64,000 nt of DNA from Paramyrothecium sp. XJ0827 (Eukaryota > Ascomycota > Sordariomycetes > Hypocreales > Stachybotryaceae), in the NCBI GenBank assembly GCA_020881915.1, contig JAJFPB010000002.1, forward strand, positions 2,914,001-2,978,000. Direction: 5' to 3'. Below, piece by piece: positions 12,146-25,779 of the stretch (positions are counted from its first letter, which is position 1; the number at the start of each line of letters is the position of its first letter). Position numbers and translations under genes: made by a program. The notes beneath the pieces were generated by a model. It was given only the letters and a program-made list of their open reading frames with translations. It was not told where the DNA came from and did no database searches.

Positions 12146-15100
12146 GAGCCGCCCGACCCAATCAAATAGAAACAATAGACCTAACATCTTCAACGCCAAA
12201 GGGTGGCCTACTCGTAGCTCTCCGGAGTACGCTAGCTGTTTGTCATGTCAGGGCAATGTCGGACGGCAAACAACTCCGTGCCTGCTCAGAAGCAACACGG
12301 GACACAATGTGGCCTGGGCGAGGGACAGCTTTGCGATCCGGGCCTCGTGCTCCAACAACTAAAGTTGTGCGAGCCCAGCTGAAACGCTGCCTGGCAGCTC
12401 CGATTCTTGCAAGATCGGGGGTTACGCAAATGAGCACGGTTCATCTTCTGTTTGTCCGCCAAGTCTGGGCATTTCTGTCTCGACAGTGGTGTTGTGAGTA
12501 CTGTCTGCACTGTCTTGGCTATGGCAAGCAAAGGCGCCCTTTCCTTGCAAACAACATCCCATGATCCGGTGGCGTGCAGCTATTACACATAGTTTTGAGA
12601 ACTGATTCTTCTAGCTGTACCCCCCAAGACAGGAACATTGATGATAATGACCTCAATATTTGCCCTCAGCTATAGAAGCTGCTACTCGGTTGCGCACCGA
12701 CGACCCGCAGCCATCAGCTCTGGTCGGTAGTTGCTGTCAAGGGTCTCCCGGTCACGAAAAGGCCGGCATGTTGAGTACTGGTCGTGGAGCTGCAGTGCCT
12801 AGCGGGTTACAAATACCTTTTGCGCGACCGGGCCATGGCGTCACCTATGTTACCTTAGTTCATGATAGTCTTTTCGGGCATTTTTTTAAAGTCATTCATC
12901 AAGCATGATCCCGGTAGAGCAAGCGCAGCCACCCTAAGGCTTCCGGCCGACCCCTTTACCACGAGCTCGGGGAAGCAAAGTAGGTTCAGAAAGGGGTTGT
13001 GTAGCGCATGGCGTCGGTTTGAGCTTGCCTCGTCCGGTTTGTCTGACTTCAAAATTGTGTTATTTTCCATGAGAAGGCTTGTGTGGGTGTGCTCAAGCTC
13101 AACGGCTCAATGCATGTTTGTGATACATTACCACGAGCGTCAGGACTGGCGTGGCCGATGTGTAACAACCACTTGGAAACTAGCAAGTGTGGCACTGCCA
13201 CCAAAATTGACTCAGGGGGGAAGGGGAAGTCATTGAAGATGCTCCGCTGACCACGACTCATGGAGGCGTACGATACCTCATGGTGTAATTATAGAGCCTC
13301 TGAATTCCTGGTGGTCCCATTGAAGAAATCAAAGGTAACGGCACGACGCTCCGTAAGGTCGTATTTAACAAACCGTCTGCAGCTCTAGTGGTTAGTCGGT
13401 TGTATTTTGCAGACAGCCGGTGGAAGCTTAGCTTCTCGTGCAACACGAAATGTGCCATGTTCCACACCTTTGGCTACATCAGACCAGCGTGACCGGAGGA
13501 CTGAGGGCCTGATTTCAGGCATGTACACGGCTCTTGGTAAAAGGAATAGTCTGTATACCTCATTCTGCCTTGGAGTCAGTACCAATTGTATCCAAAGGCC
13601 TCAGGGCTCCAATTGCGCGTTTCACACGGCGTCCATGTCTTGAGCGAAAACACCATGTTTCTGATCACGGATCGAACAAACATCAGTTGGCCTTTGTTCA
13701 TTCATCGCAGCTAATCGCCCTCGGCAAGATTATTCATAAGATGAAACAGATTGTAGGGCTTGAGTAAGGGGGCTAGCGCCGGTAGCCCAATTATGGGACA
13801 TAGTGAAGTCTGAAGGAGTGGAGGAGTCCCAACTGACACTGGAGTCGAGACCAGTCGTTCTTGGCGGGGAAGAAATGGGGACTGGACAAAGCTCAGGTGA
13901 CGGCGCGGAGACTATCCGCGGTTAAGGCCCGTACCTGCATCATATTAGCGGCGGGCCAACCACACCGCTGAGGTTCTATGATGTTTGGTGAAGGACTCGG
14001 ATCCTCTCCATCAGCGGGCCCACGCAGCTGGAAGAAAGCCCAGCATGGCACCGTCGGCAGCGGTGGCAAGGCGCTTGGCTAGACCTAACCGGCCCGGCTG
14101 TCGAATTGAACTGTCGGGAACCGACGACGCCGGACGACGGCGTGGCAAAGTCTGTTCATAATCCTTCTAGAGCAAGGGGAAAGAAGGAAGAGGCACATCC
14201 ACGACGAGCCCAGGCAGGCAGGCGATGCGCCGAATGCTTTCTGTGCTGTGACGCACAGACACTATTCGGTTGGGCATAATTTTTGTTGTTTTGTCGTCGC
14301 AACGGAGTAAAATCGCAATTTCCAGAAACATGCGCCGAGAAACGGCCAATGGTGGAGGAGACCACGAAAAATGACACCAAAAACGGCGAAGATGGCCAGG
14401 GTTAAATCACGGTGAGATGGTGTTGCAGCAATGGATGCCATACGTGGCCAGCCGTCAGCTTCTTGTTATCATGGTAAGTCAAGTTGTCCCTTCGCGGGAT
14501 CGCAAGGGGGGGGAGAAGAACTGCAACCCGGTCTCCATTTTTTCATGCAGCTTACGCTTCCTTGTGTCGTGTGGTGCCCCGAAGGCTGGGTGGAGAGACT
14601 GTTTGATGGTGCCTGAGATGGGGTTTGCTCATTGCATGAAAGACAAAGAAAGCGTGTCAGATCAGCCTCAACGTCGCAAGGCAAGCGAGGAACCTGCAGC
14701 CATGCGTGTTTGCGATTGCCCGGCTATAGTGGCACCTACCACGTTGCGCTGTATATTGTTGCTTTTGGCTCATGCCAGGTACCGCAGCCTGATTCCGGCA
14801 GAGGGATTGCTCCTTGACGCCAATCTCACGCGCCATCAAGGGCCGAGATGACAGAGATGGGCCATGCGTTGCCTAGTGTCCATCCTGAACTCGCGGATGC
14901 CGGTTGAGGATTGTTTCAACATACGCGCCGACCGTGAACTGTGCTCCGGTTGCATGTGGATTCAAAAATATCTTGCATACTGGAAGTCCAAGATCCCAGG
15001 TGACATTCGGCCGATCTCGAGTGGGGTGCGAAAAGCTCGAGCTCGAGGGCGGCAATCAGTGAGCACAGGGAAAAGCATAGACCACCAAAGCTTCATCCTG

Positions 15101-18100
15101 CGGTGTCGTTAGCAATAAAATATTTAGAGGGAATTTCTGGATTACTTGTCAAAGCATTATAGCGTTGTGGTATTTCATGGTTATTTTGAGCTATCACTTT
15201 CTCCGAAAAAGCAATATCATGTACCCGATATCAAAAACAGCTCTGAGTACAATCGTCATTAAGAACTTCACCTTTGCAGGACCGCTCTTTTTGCTCACCC
15301 CTTGGGGAAAGGGCACCAGAAAAATAAGGATTTCTAAGCTGCATTGCTGGGTAAGTTCAAGCAAGAAGCGGGAGCCCGATGCAACCTCGACGTAACCGGT
15401 TCGCATGGGTCTGTAAGCGCTTCCATGAGCCCAGGGTTACCGGATACAGAGAGAGTCACGGACATCCTGGAGGGCGTTACCTCATTGGTCAATGCAGGTG
15501 TGATTGCGTTATGCGGTCGGTCGAAAGCCACTTTGATGATTTGGTTGTTCGTGTGTGTTCTTTTGCTTGTCTTGTCGCAGATCGGTGCCAGGATTCCGCG
15601 ATGCAGGGCAGGATTTGCCTGGAGGTGCTGGACGTATCTTCTTAGCAACGCAATGCAGACATCAGTCCAATCTCATGGTGTCGCAGACGCATCTGGCAAG
15701 GGGAGACGGTATACAGCCTCTTCGCAACGTGCGATAGGCGCTCAAGGGCGGTGGAAGAATTCTCGAAATACTGGCCACTGACAACCCTCGTCGTCTGTTG
15801 CCGCCTCAGCATGTTCATCCTTCTCGTTCTCACTTTTCTCTCCGACATCACGGAGCGGCCCTACCTGGCCTACAGGTGCCTCACCTACCTTTCTGGACAT
15901 TAGCTCTGGCCTTTCCACTGAGTGTTGGCCGAGGATTTTCGGTAAACACCTAAAACGGACAGAAGGGTTCTTGTCCCAAGCAGCGAAGTGGTTCCATCTT
16001 GCCGGCGCTGGGCTTAATTTGGTGCCAGCTGAACACCTTGAAGCAAATAACAATCCCTTCCTCAGACGGCCAGGGACATGGCCGGACCTGGATCTGGGCC
16101 TTATTCCCGATGTCTTCTCAAAGCCTCCGCCCTATGCTCTCCTTGTTGCCCCACGGTATCACATCTTATTTGGGCTAAGGGCGGTCCACCGCGCCGGCAC
16201 CAACGAACACCACCGTGCACGAGAGAGGGCCAAGCAAGGTATGTGTACAGCTGAAAGCGACTGCGTCATTTGGCGTGGTGAGGGTCGAGGGACCAACAAG
16301 CTCAACACTGCTCTCTTGGTAGCGGGTAAAAGGCCAGACGCAGACGGCCAGGAGCGCGGGAGGTGTAGCGGAAATGGAACGCGCCCCGAACAAAGGACGA
16401 GAGCGCGCGAGGTGGAGGCCGGGCCAGGAGCTTGGTTGGGCGCCTGCAAGCCACACGAGACGCCGTCAGCAAGCAGATCAACCGCCTAAAGCAAGAGTCA
16501 AGCAAGAGCCGGGTGTCGACGGCTCACCAGGCTTTCATCTACACGAAACCAGCCGTGCCAAAAGATGGAGGTGGTCTAGAGGACGGCTCGGCCAGTAGGG
16601 CCCGAGAGCCCGTGCTAAGATAGCACTTGAGCCATTCCGCCCTGCCCTATGGGGAGGGTACTGGGTGCCAAGTATCGAGCCATATCGTGATTGCGGCTGA
16701 GATACAAAATTTCGTTAGCTCTGTAATACCTGATACTTCTCTCCACCCCATATCCGCCATTTTCTGCCTCTCCTCCATCTGGTCCCCTCCCAAAAGCCTT
16801 GGCTTTCTGCATCGCATCGTGGCCCTATCATCAAAACGTGGGAGAGAACCAAAAAAAAGAAAGCGCAAGCTTGCGGCGATTGGTCTGCGATTCGCCTCTG
16901 GTTCATTCTGTAGAAGCGCCAAAGACCCGGTGGACCCCCAGTCGATCAGTGACAACGGGTTGTGCGATTGGGTGCGATCAGTCCCCAGCTTCTTCCAGGC
17001 TGTTCCTTGTCCAGGGTGCAGCTCCCTGGTCCTTGTCGGATTAATCGCCTGCGTTGCTCCAATGAGGCGGTCGACCAGCGACAACCTCCGGCGAAGACGA
17101 ACAAGGGCCTCAAGGACTGCTGCGCGCCGGGCCTCGGGGTCTGAGTCCCCTCTCTCGTTGGGTGCCCTGGCGGCTGATTGCATTACCGCCCAGGGCAGGG
17201 CAGTTGTGTCTGGACGCTGGTGTGTTTTGTGCCCTCGCTGAAATGTCCGAGCATCGTCAGGCAGACGGGGCTAGGCACTTGTCAAGGCCAAGCCACCCGC
17301 AATGGCGCACGTCTGTGCTTCTTTGTTGTGTTGTCTTCCACAGGGGTGTATGTTGTCGTGGGTGAACAGGAACCAACACGGCCAGTTGAAGGAGAATAGC
17401 CAGCTTCAACTCGGACGAAGACGGACCCTTGCCACGGGGCTCCATCTGCAATTGCTTGTCCCACACCTCGCTCCACACCCCTCACTTACAAGCGCTGGCG
17501 TTCTCGTCGTCGTTGGTGGTGCCCTGCATGCTACAGGCAAGGTAAGGTAAGGTTGGGTCCCGTCCGGATGGGGCATTCGTGTGTGTGTAGGACCGTTCAC
17601 CTGCGTCCAGGAATAATGTATGGCTCGTACCCATGGTCTCGGTGACTTGGACGAGGCTCTTTGTGCATCGTGCAACCGCCGTGCTCGTACCCATCCCTGT
17701 CCGGCCGGTTGCATCTACCCAAAAGTGTCCATGCTCTCTCTCTACCTTACTCTGGACTGTGCCTTGCCTTACTTCACCTCACCTCACCTCACCTCACTTT
17801 CACTTTGCCTTATCCTTGGTATCTTCTCTCTTCTTCGATCTTACCTGTCAGCTCAGTTCAAAGCAGCAGCCAGGTAGAGGATCCCGCACCCCAATCCCGG
17901 TTTGCCAGCTTGACCTTGGCCTTAATCTTGACCTTCGGCTCGCACACCTGAAGGGTGAGGATCTGTTCTGGGACCCAATCACCACATATTGCCCCCATCC
18001 TGCCCCATCCTGCCCGATCAGGTACCGTGACACGGTCTCTATGCACTTTAATATCTACCCTCGCGGCCTCTTTGCTCCGACGCCTCAATCCGACTCTTCT

Positions 18101-18499
18101 TCGCCTTTCCCGTTTCCAAGGTGTCTCGCTTTGGAAATTCATCATCTTCCTTTTTTTTTTACCTCCTCGCCGCTTCAGACCTAGCCTGGAGACGTGCTTC
18201 GCTTTGACTTCACATTCGTGTTAGTCCTGCGAGCTTGAACTCTTCCTCTACTGCCTTTGATGCAGCAGTGGTGCTCTTCCGGCGAGGCTCCTCCCTTGTT
18301 GCACTTCCAGTCGATATGAGGTCGAGGTGAACGCTTGCCTGCCTTGACTTGACTAACTCACAATATCATTCATTGTCCCATCATCTTGATTACTTCCTGG
18401 TTACCTCTCACTGAGCTTACCTACGGAACTGTGCAGTTGTTCGGTGTAGGCTTTACTTTGCGGTGCCGAATCGCCAGCGACACGAGCAAGCTCTTCAAC
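12146..18499. other. 6.3 kb gene-free region
   Basis: Many short overlapping frames occur, but none has a recognisable domain or a coherent splice structure. Composition is mixed, with an AT-rich pocket at about 15110-15340. From about 17530 onward the strand is pyrimidine-rich, with GGTAAGG, TACCTTAC and a (CCTCA)4-like tract at 17774-17799 and a T10 run near 18149. This looks like promoter and 5' leader of the downstream gene. No RNA gene was recognised. Confidence 0.55.
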
Positions 18500-21436
18500 A
18501 TGGATCACACACTGGGCAGTGTTGTTGCCTTTGAGGGCCAGCAGGAAGTCATATCCACGCAACTACGACTACTCCCAACATCTACGCAGATCCTTCTCCT
18601 CCCGAGTCTTGAGTCCTACCTTCCATCAAACTCGCACAGCCATGGCTTCCACTCGTCCATCTACATTCGCAAGCTGCACGATGCTGCCAGAACCCGCGAC
18701 AATGCAGCCCAAGAATTCTTGCAAGGCGCAACTCCTTCACATAAGCGGATTGTCTTCATGAACGGAGGCACATCTCGTGCCCATTCACTTTGCATCAAAG
18801 CAATCATGCAGCACGAAACTAACGGCAACGCCGAAATGGCCGAGGCCATCTTCAAAGATACCATTGAGGGTGGCACTGCTGGACTAGACACCCAAGACAA
18901 CCCTCAGAAAAGATGGACGGGCGCTTCGTTTCTGGCAGATCCTGATGACTGCTACAGGTCCGAAGATCCGGTCACTAGGGCCATGCGTGCTGCCGAAGCT
19001 CTCGACCGCCTTACTGCCAGCCTTCAGCCGTCCAATGAATTAGACCTCACCATGGCCCGGCCGAGAAGTTCAAGCCTTCCCATGTACGGGTTCTCGGACG
19101 GCTTCCGGGATTCAGCGCCCTTTTACGTCTTCGGAGCCCAAGATCAGGAGGAAACCCACGAGTTCCTCGATGAATGTTGTGACAGTTCACTATCGCCTAC
19201 CAACTCCCGGAGAACTCTAAGTCAATACGATCAGTTATTCCAACTGTACGAAACACCTGCAAGTCCTTGTTCGACGGCTTGGTCCCCCCGAAGCCCTACG
19301 AGTTGCACTGGTGATGACGAGCCATACTCTCCTGAAGATCCATCGAGCCCATCGATAAACACTCCTTGGTCAGAGGTTTACAGTCCTTTCAGTCCTCGCT
19401 GCTCCCAGCTTGTTACTTACGGCGAGGCCTCTGTGTTGGATATGCGAAGCTCAAGCCGCAAGGTTGTCCGAAGAGTCCGGTCGCTGGACAGAGTCTACCC
19501 CACAAACCCAAAGCATCGAGATGCCACTTTATCGGTGGAGGCTCCAGAGTCCGCAAGTAACAAAGCGCCGCGCTGGCGCCCTAGCTCATGCATGGTCGAG
19601 CCCAATATCCGAGATTCTTGGAATCAAGAGTCCAAATGTATTGACGGGCCTCGAACCATCTTCGTGAAGCCGAAAAGACCTACAATCAGCACTGCGCCTG
19701 TAGTCAGTACAGAAAGCCGAAAGTCATCTCGATTCTCCAGGACCAGCTCAGACGTGGCCGTCGATGACAGCTTGACCAAGGCAACAACCAACGAGCCTCT
19801 GCTTCCCTTCACAGAACATCTAGTGATATACTTCAGGGACGACGCGCCCGATACCGTTTTAGAGTCTATCATAGCCTCCTTCAAAGCAGGAGCACACGCA
19901 GACACTCCATCTGTGGAAATTGATGAGTTATTCGTGGCCGATCAATCACTTCCACAGACACCGCAGTCGTCACACGCATTCCAAGCATACAGATTGAGCG
20001 TGGTCAGCGAGGAACCTACAAAGTCTTTGGCCAGCAATGATGACTATGACCCCTTCGCTTACACACATCCGATTTGGCCGCAGCCAAAGTCTCCCCAAAG
20101 GCCAAGGACAAAGAGCATGGAAAGGCCCCCGACGCCGGCGAGGACACCAACTCCGTCCATGCTGGACCAAAGAGAATGCTTCCACGACTTCCACATAACG
20201 TCCCAACAATCAGCTGTTACTATTCAAAACACTTTGCGGTCCATCCTCAACGTGTACTATCCTCCCGAGTCCCAGAGTTATCGACATTTCCAGTTCCTCC
20301 TTCCGGAGGTGCAAGGTCTTTGGAACTCAGGTCTTCGAGAGACCGGGCCAGGCAGCACCGGATCAAGTATGAGAGCGATCGATCAAATCATTGCCATCGG
20401 AGCGCAAGACGGTGTCAGCAAAGGGTTTTTGTCAAGGATCACGGGTCAGCTGGAAAAGCTCGGCACGAGATCTAATGGCCTGAGTAGAACAGGCAAGCTT
20501 GACTTCCGGTAAGCTTCGTCTTAGTTTCCTTTCAGTCCATCGACCCGTTACTAACATGTTATCAGCTATCTTCTTGCCAAGGCCATGCAAGCCTTCACAG
20601 CTCAACCCCTTGCCAACCAAACCTGTGACAACCCGTTCAACAACCCTTACCTTCTAGCAACTTTGATCGTCCCCCACTTGGAAACGTACCTCGCTCTCCA
20701 CCCCGAGAGCCGCTATCTTCTCCTTGAGTACCCTCAGGAACATCTCGCAACCATTCTAGCCTTACAAAAGCTGGTCGGCGTTGATGTTGTGAAAGTAGCA
20801 CAAATTGTGAACACCAAGAGTGTCCAACAGCTGCCATTCGCTCATATTCGGGGAGCATCTTCCGACAAGAATGCAGACGATCTGTCAGTCTTGCGAGTGC
20901 ATAAGCGTTCGACGTCGTCTTCGCCAGAGGTCACCTTTGACAAGGCGAACTTCATACTCACGTCAACGGCTACCGAAGCAGAAATCGATACATTCATGGC
21001 AACCGTTCTTAAGATCCTCACGGATATCTCTCTATTCTACAAGCTTGAAGAAGGTCCCTCGAAGCCCACCATACTCATTTCAAAACCCCCATCGTACCAG
21101 GCAACCTCGTCATCGTTCTCCAGGCCGCGCTCTACATACACCAGACCCGTTACTTCACACTCTACTACCGCGCCGTCCCATTCACTTCCGCCACCGTCGC
21201 TGCGTCGATCCTCGCTGGGCGAGACTGTTGATTCTGCCAAGACACAGCGCAAGCCAGCGACGCGAAGGCCGCGCGACTCTCACCTCACAGACTACGCCTC
21301 CGCATACACCCTTGACTTCAATGTCGACCGGGATCTTCACATGGAGGAGCGAAGGCTGATGCCCATGTACATGCACAAGCCAAATCCCAGCGAAGGCAAC
21401 AGCAGGAAGGCTCTCAAATTTCTTGGCCTGGCTTGA
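18500..21436 (+). CDS. Serine-rich conserved fungal protein ('gastric mucin-like')
   Basis: The model is join(18500..20508, 20566..21436), 959 aa. The 57-nt intron has donor CCG|GTAAGC, branch TTACTAAC and acceptor ATCAG. I chose the ATG at 18500 (MDHTLGSVVAFEGQQ) because the following residues look globular and conserved, whereas the 38 upstream codons do not. The N-terminal folded part (about 1-180) contains LLPSLESYLPS and RIVFMNGGTSRAHSLC. A long Ser/Pro/Thr-rich region (about 200-480) follows, then a second conserved part (about 560-830) with QQSAVTIQNTLRSILNVYYP, HFQFLLPEV and YLLLEYPQEHLATI. There is no signal peptide or membrane segment. Proteins of this type are often labelled gastric mucin-like in fungal annotation, which says nothing about function. 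I assign none. Confidence 0.85.
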
Positions 21437-22623
21437 TCCTAACGCGTTTTTATTTATACTCTATTCAAAACACAGAAGCTCACAATCAGGTCGCTTCACA
21501 TTTGTCTCCTTTCTTCTTTCTTTGTATATAGATGATCCAGCGTCGCCGGCATGGCTCCAATTCTCATGTCTACTGTATTATTAATGTTGATAATAATGGG
21601 TAGGGCAGCCAGGGGGCTGCTCCGATAGGAGTATTGTAGCCATGGGCTGGAACTTGCAATGGCCAAGCAAGGGTCTTTGGGCGGTTAGCATAGCCCATAT
21701 AAAGCATGCACGATTGACCATATCATTTGAACTCACTTGACCCTGGGATTGCCAAGGGAACAGTGACTTGTGGAAGATATCTCAGAAGTAGGCAACGTAG
21801 CTGAATGTGCGCGTGCGCAAGTGTGGCACGCGCGAGGAGGGACCCCAAGGCAGCAGTAGAGAGACTAGGCAACATCAATCGCGTATGCAAGGTCATCAAT
21901 AAAGGCAGGCCAGTAAATGGTAAGCAGATCACATTCCCTACGCCTACAATGAGGTAAGAAGGACACAGGAGACAGCCAAATTTTCCCCTTGTATTAAGAA
22001 TGATCCAGACTCGCTGCACCCTGACCGCAACAGCAAAGAGCCAAATGAGAAAAGACGATGGCGACACGGAGAGCGACAAGCTCTGCTTCCCCCTCTCCTT
22101 CACGCCAATCCTGGGGTCCCTCATTCGGGGCCATGGGGAGGAGGCAGGGTAGAAAAGAGCGGAGCGACAGGCAAGGATTAAGATAGCAAAGATACTGTAA
22201 CGACGACATTTGCTGCAGGACTTGAGCTTCCTCTCCCTTCCTTGACCGGTGTGCGCTTATTAGGCTCCCCCTTGTAGTCCTCCAACGTCGAAAAGCAGCC
22301 GCAGGAAATAGTACACGTAAAGAGCACGCATTCTGCAGTACTTAGGTTTCATCAGAAATCGGCAATAGGCGGTTCCTTCCCCAGTACCAGACACAGAAAC
22401 CATGCCGCCGCGAATCGTTGAATCCCCATGTTGCGAAGGTTGCGCCGTGTGTTGCGTGCTTAGCGAGCGAAATCCAACTGGATAGAAATCGGTCTATGCG
22501 CAGAAGAGAAGGGGAAATGTAGGAAGTGGACAAAAAAAGGTTTGCGAAAGTTCATTCGGTCGTCACCATCAGGGTTGCACGTGGCTCCGCAGCGCAACCT
22601 TGCTGCTCGAAATTTCCCACAAC
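21437..22623. other. Intergenic, convergent 3' ends
   Basis: This 1.19 kb separates the 3' ends of the serine-rich protein gene and ypt1. It is AT-rich at 21440-21600, fitting a 3' UTR and polyadenylation region. Nothing further was recognised. Confidence 0.5.
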
Positions 22624-23628
22624 TTAGCAGCAGCCGTTGTTGTTGTTGTTGCCAACGCCTTGGCCTTGGCCAACCTGCACACTGGGCTTGGTGTTGTTGG
22701 CGGTCGTGGTGCCCATACGCTCCTTGATTTGGCGGGCCATGGTCAAGAAAGCCTGCTCGACATTGCTGGCGTTCTTGGCAGAGGTCTCAAGGAATGGAAT
22801 GCCCAGGCTGTCGGCAAATTCCTATCGGAGGTCAGTATAGGTTTACGCATGTGACAGTGCGCCGCAAGACCAGAGGTTTGTTTCATAACCCTCAGACCAG
22901 CAGTTTGGATATCTTGGTTCTTACCTTGGCGACAGTGTACTCAACCACCTTCTTGTCCGTCATATCGCTCTTGTTGCCGACAAGCAGCTTGTTGACACCC
23001 TCGGTGGCGTATCGGTCGATCTCCTGCAGCCATTGCTTGACGTTGTTGAAGGAGTCCATGTCGGTGACATCGTAGACGACGCAGATGCCGTGGGCACCAC
23101 GGTAGTAAGAGGAGGTGATGGTGCGGAATCGCTCCTGGCCAGCGGTATCCCACTGCAAGAAATGGTCAGTATATGGATCTGGAAACCGTAAGATTCTGGT
23201 GTCTTCGTAGGACGTACGATCTGCAGCTTCACAGTCTTGCCATCGAGCTCTATCGTGCGGATTTTCTGCATATTGGTTAGCAAGCGATGGCATACGTCGC
23301 GATGGCGCATAATGGACGTACGAAGTCAACGCCGATGGTGGAGATGTAGGACTCGGTGTAGGTGTCGTCGGCAAATCGCAACAGCAGGCAAGACTTTCCA
23401 ACACCGGAGTCACCGATGAGGAGGAGCTTGAAGAGATAGTCGTATCTATGAAGCGCACATCAGCGACACGGTTGGGGTTTACGCGAGAGGTTCTGCGAGT
23501 TGGGCGGCGGATCCAGGCGCAGAAAGCCGAAGATGAAAGGTTACTCTGGAGCGGTGGTTAGCCCGGTTTCTAGTCAGGGGACTATCGCAATCGGGGGTTG
23601 AGGGACCGACGTACCACTCAGGGTTCAT
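22624..23628 (-). CDS. ypt1: Rab1-family GTPase Ypt1
   Basis: Ypt1/Rab1 controls ER-to-Golgi tethering and autophagosome formation. The model is complement(22624..22821, 22925..23152, 23218..23265, 23322..23445, 23618..23628), 202 aa, with introns of 103, 65, 56 and 172 nt. The first exon has only 11 nt (Met-Asn-Pro plus GA); joining it at donor GTGGTA to the acceptor at 23446 gives the canonical MNPEYDYLFK start. Visible motifs are the P-loop GDSGVGKS (15-22), switch [10 protein letters not shown] (37-45), WDTAGQE (62-68), NKSD (121-124), ETSAK (149-153), and a C-terminal GNNNNNGCC whose two cysteines are geranylgeranylation sites. Its identity to fungal Ypt1 is nearly complete. Convergent with the gene at 18500 and divergent from the gene at 24838. 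Confidence 0.97.
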
Positions 23629-24837
23629 AGTGGCGGATGGAGTTGTTGCAAACAGGGGGAAAGGTGTTGTCGCTGCGTAAGGCGCCTGGTGAAAGGGGGG
23701 CGTAAATTCGATGGGGATACGTCGTCGTGGTGATGATGGTGGAAAAGGGTGGACAAGGCCTAAGCAGAGCGTTGTGTACGAGTCCCGGAGTACGTCAGGG
23801 AAAGACAAACATCCACGGTGCCAGACGGGCGGTGGAAGGGCAGCTGATCGGTCACGTGCGGGCGCTCAGGAGAGGCCCAGGGACTCGTGGCGGCACATGG
23901 CTCTTTGCAACGCTGTGGCTGTAGCACATGGGTGTCTGCACTAGCACGGGCTACGGCCAAGGAGGTACCTTGCAGGCACCGTGCCTCGGACTTCCAACAC
24001 CATTTCTAAACAGCGATTCAAGGTCAGGCGGCATCTAAACACAAAGGTCCCGAACACACGTGCCAAGAACTTGAGCAATGAAAAACACTTTTCAACAGAC
24101 CTTGGCGCATACTTGCGTATCGCCTAGGTAGGTGTTGTACGTCAGAGCATCACTATCTTTTGCTCTGACAGTTGCTTTGATCAAGAGGTTTGACGAGCAT
24201 GGTAGCGTCGTCCCGGTAAGACACGCCGCAGATTCCGTTCCGACAGCCGGTCCAACTTGCAACAATGCCGTCATGGTACCGGATGGACAAATAGACTCGA
24301 CCTACTCACAGACAGCGAGAGGTTACTGTGATATGATAAATGCCCCTTGTCATGTGTAAAACAATTTAACCATTCGAAAGCAGAAGACACGAATACTGGT
24401 ACCCAAGTGGCTAAGGTACCTTAGGCTGTTTTGTCAATTCATGCTGTTTGTCATCTGAACCTCAAACCGTTCTGTGTCCGCTGGTGAAAACAAGGTAGCA
24501 CCTACCTCAACGAAGGCGTGAGTTCGCACTGACACGCCTTGAACGTGAATGTACCCGAGTTCGTCGCTGAAATGGTGCAAGGCGGTCGACCAAGCAGGTG
24601 GACAGTGCTGGCAGATGGGCCCATTACAGCGGATCGCAGCCCCGCCAGTCTATGGTGACGTGGGTACCGTCATTTTCTCGATCCACCCAAAGCAGGCAAT
24701 TGCATCCTCACCTTTACAAAAATGTGAGCTCCCACAACCGTGATGCCATCTTCTCCCATACATCGCACCATTCCGTCCTCGCAGAATCCCCCAGCATCTC
24801 GGCCCATGCTGTCCTCGATTGGAGCCCTCGACCGCCG
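23629..24837. other. Divergent promoter region, ypt1 / DUF2358 gene
   Basis: This 1.2 kb holds both promoters. It includes the 14-bp palindrome CTAAGGTACCTTAG (24411-24424) and further TACCT motifs near 24490-24510. No TATA box was recognised and no gene is supported. Confidence 0.5.
24411..24424. repeat. 14-bp perfect palindrome CTAAGGTACCTTAG
   Basis: A perfect self-complementary sequence built on the AGGTACCT core seen in several upstream regions of this window. It lies about 410 bp upstream of the gene at 24838. Confidence 0.7.
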
Positions 24838-25779
24838 ATGACCGCGCCGATGCGCACCGCCTTGAGGGCGTCCCGGCGCAGCCCATCGCTCCCCTCTCCT
24901 CGACCTCTCACCACCTTTAGCCCCGCGAAGGCGCAAGTCCAGTCTGCGACAAGACCAGCGGCGCAGCATGTTCCTCGGTTGAGTGTACAGCCGCAGACCG
25001 GCGCGGTAGCCCAGAGCCCGTTGAAACCGGCCTACTTCAAGGCAACCGACTTCCGACGGATTGGAAAGGGCGACAAACAACCTTCAGATCCCAATAAGGC
25101 GAAGTTGGGCAAGAGTAGGTCTTCAACGATCCAAAGGGTGCATTCTTTGGCCGTATTTATGTAATACTCACAAAGGATAACAGCCTTAAGGGTGCTTCAA
25201 GAACGCCTACCGACCCTATTACAATATCCTCTCCCTCAAGACATCCTAGCGCCCAACATCTCTCTACACCTCTTTCCGACGACGCATCCTCATCTACCGA
25301 CAGTGTCCGGCCGAGTCGCATACAGTGCCGCGCTCTGGACATCACCCATAGCATGGAACAGAGTTCCCATCATAGGCAACGTCAAGCTAGAAATCCTCGC
25401 CGAGCGCATGACGTCGGAGCCCTTGACCTTCCTGCCCCGACGGCCCGGAGCAATGCCCGAGCAGCTCGTTGTACGGTGGACCGAAAAATGCAAGGCGCCC
25501 CAGGACAAGGACAAGTCCAGCGGCATTGCTAGAGCCCTGCGGTTCGGCAGGGGCGTGGAGCCTAACAAAGCCTTTACTGGCCTCTTCATCTTTGACTTTG
25601 ATCAAGAGGGCAGGGTCCTCTCCCACACCATCGAGCAGGCCCAGGAAGGCGGTAACTGGGAGCAAGGCATGGGTGCCAAATTCGTAGGGCTGACAGACTG
25701 GCTTCTTGGAGGCATGCGAGGCCACAACGATACCCCGATACCAATGTTCGAGAGGCTCAAGAAGCGACGCCACGAGTGA
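24838..25779 (+). CDS. DUF2358/C6orf136-like protein, probably mitochondrial
   Basis: The model is join(24838..25114, 25184..25779), 290 aa, with a 69-nt intron (A|GTAGGT ... AACAG|CC). The first 45 residues are rich in Arg, Ser and Ala with no acids (MTAPMRTALRASRRSP...), as in a mitochondrial presequence; another in-frame ATG lies 12 nt downstream. The globular part, about 95-285, carries LQERLPTLLQYPLP, APNISLHLFPTTHPHLPTVSGRVAY, WTSPIAWNRVPIIGNVKLEIL, GLFIFDFDQEGRVLSHTIEQA and a short basic end. From memory this matches the NTF2-like family containing human C6orf136, whose molecular role is not known to me. The family call is moderately sure; the mitochondrial location is an inference from composition. 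Confidence 0.75.
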
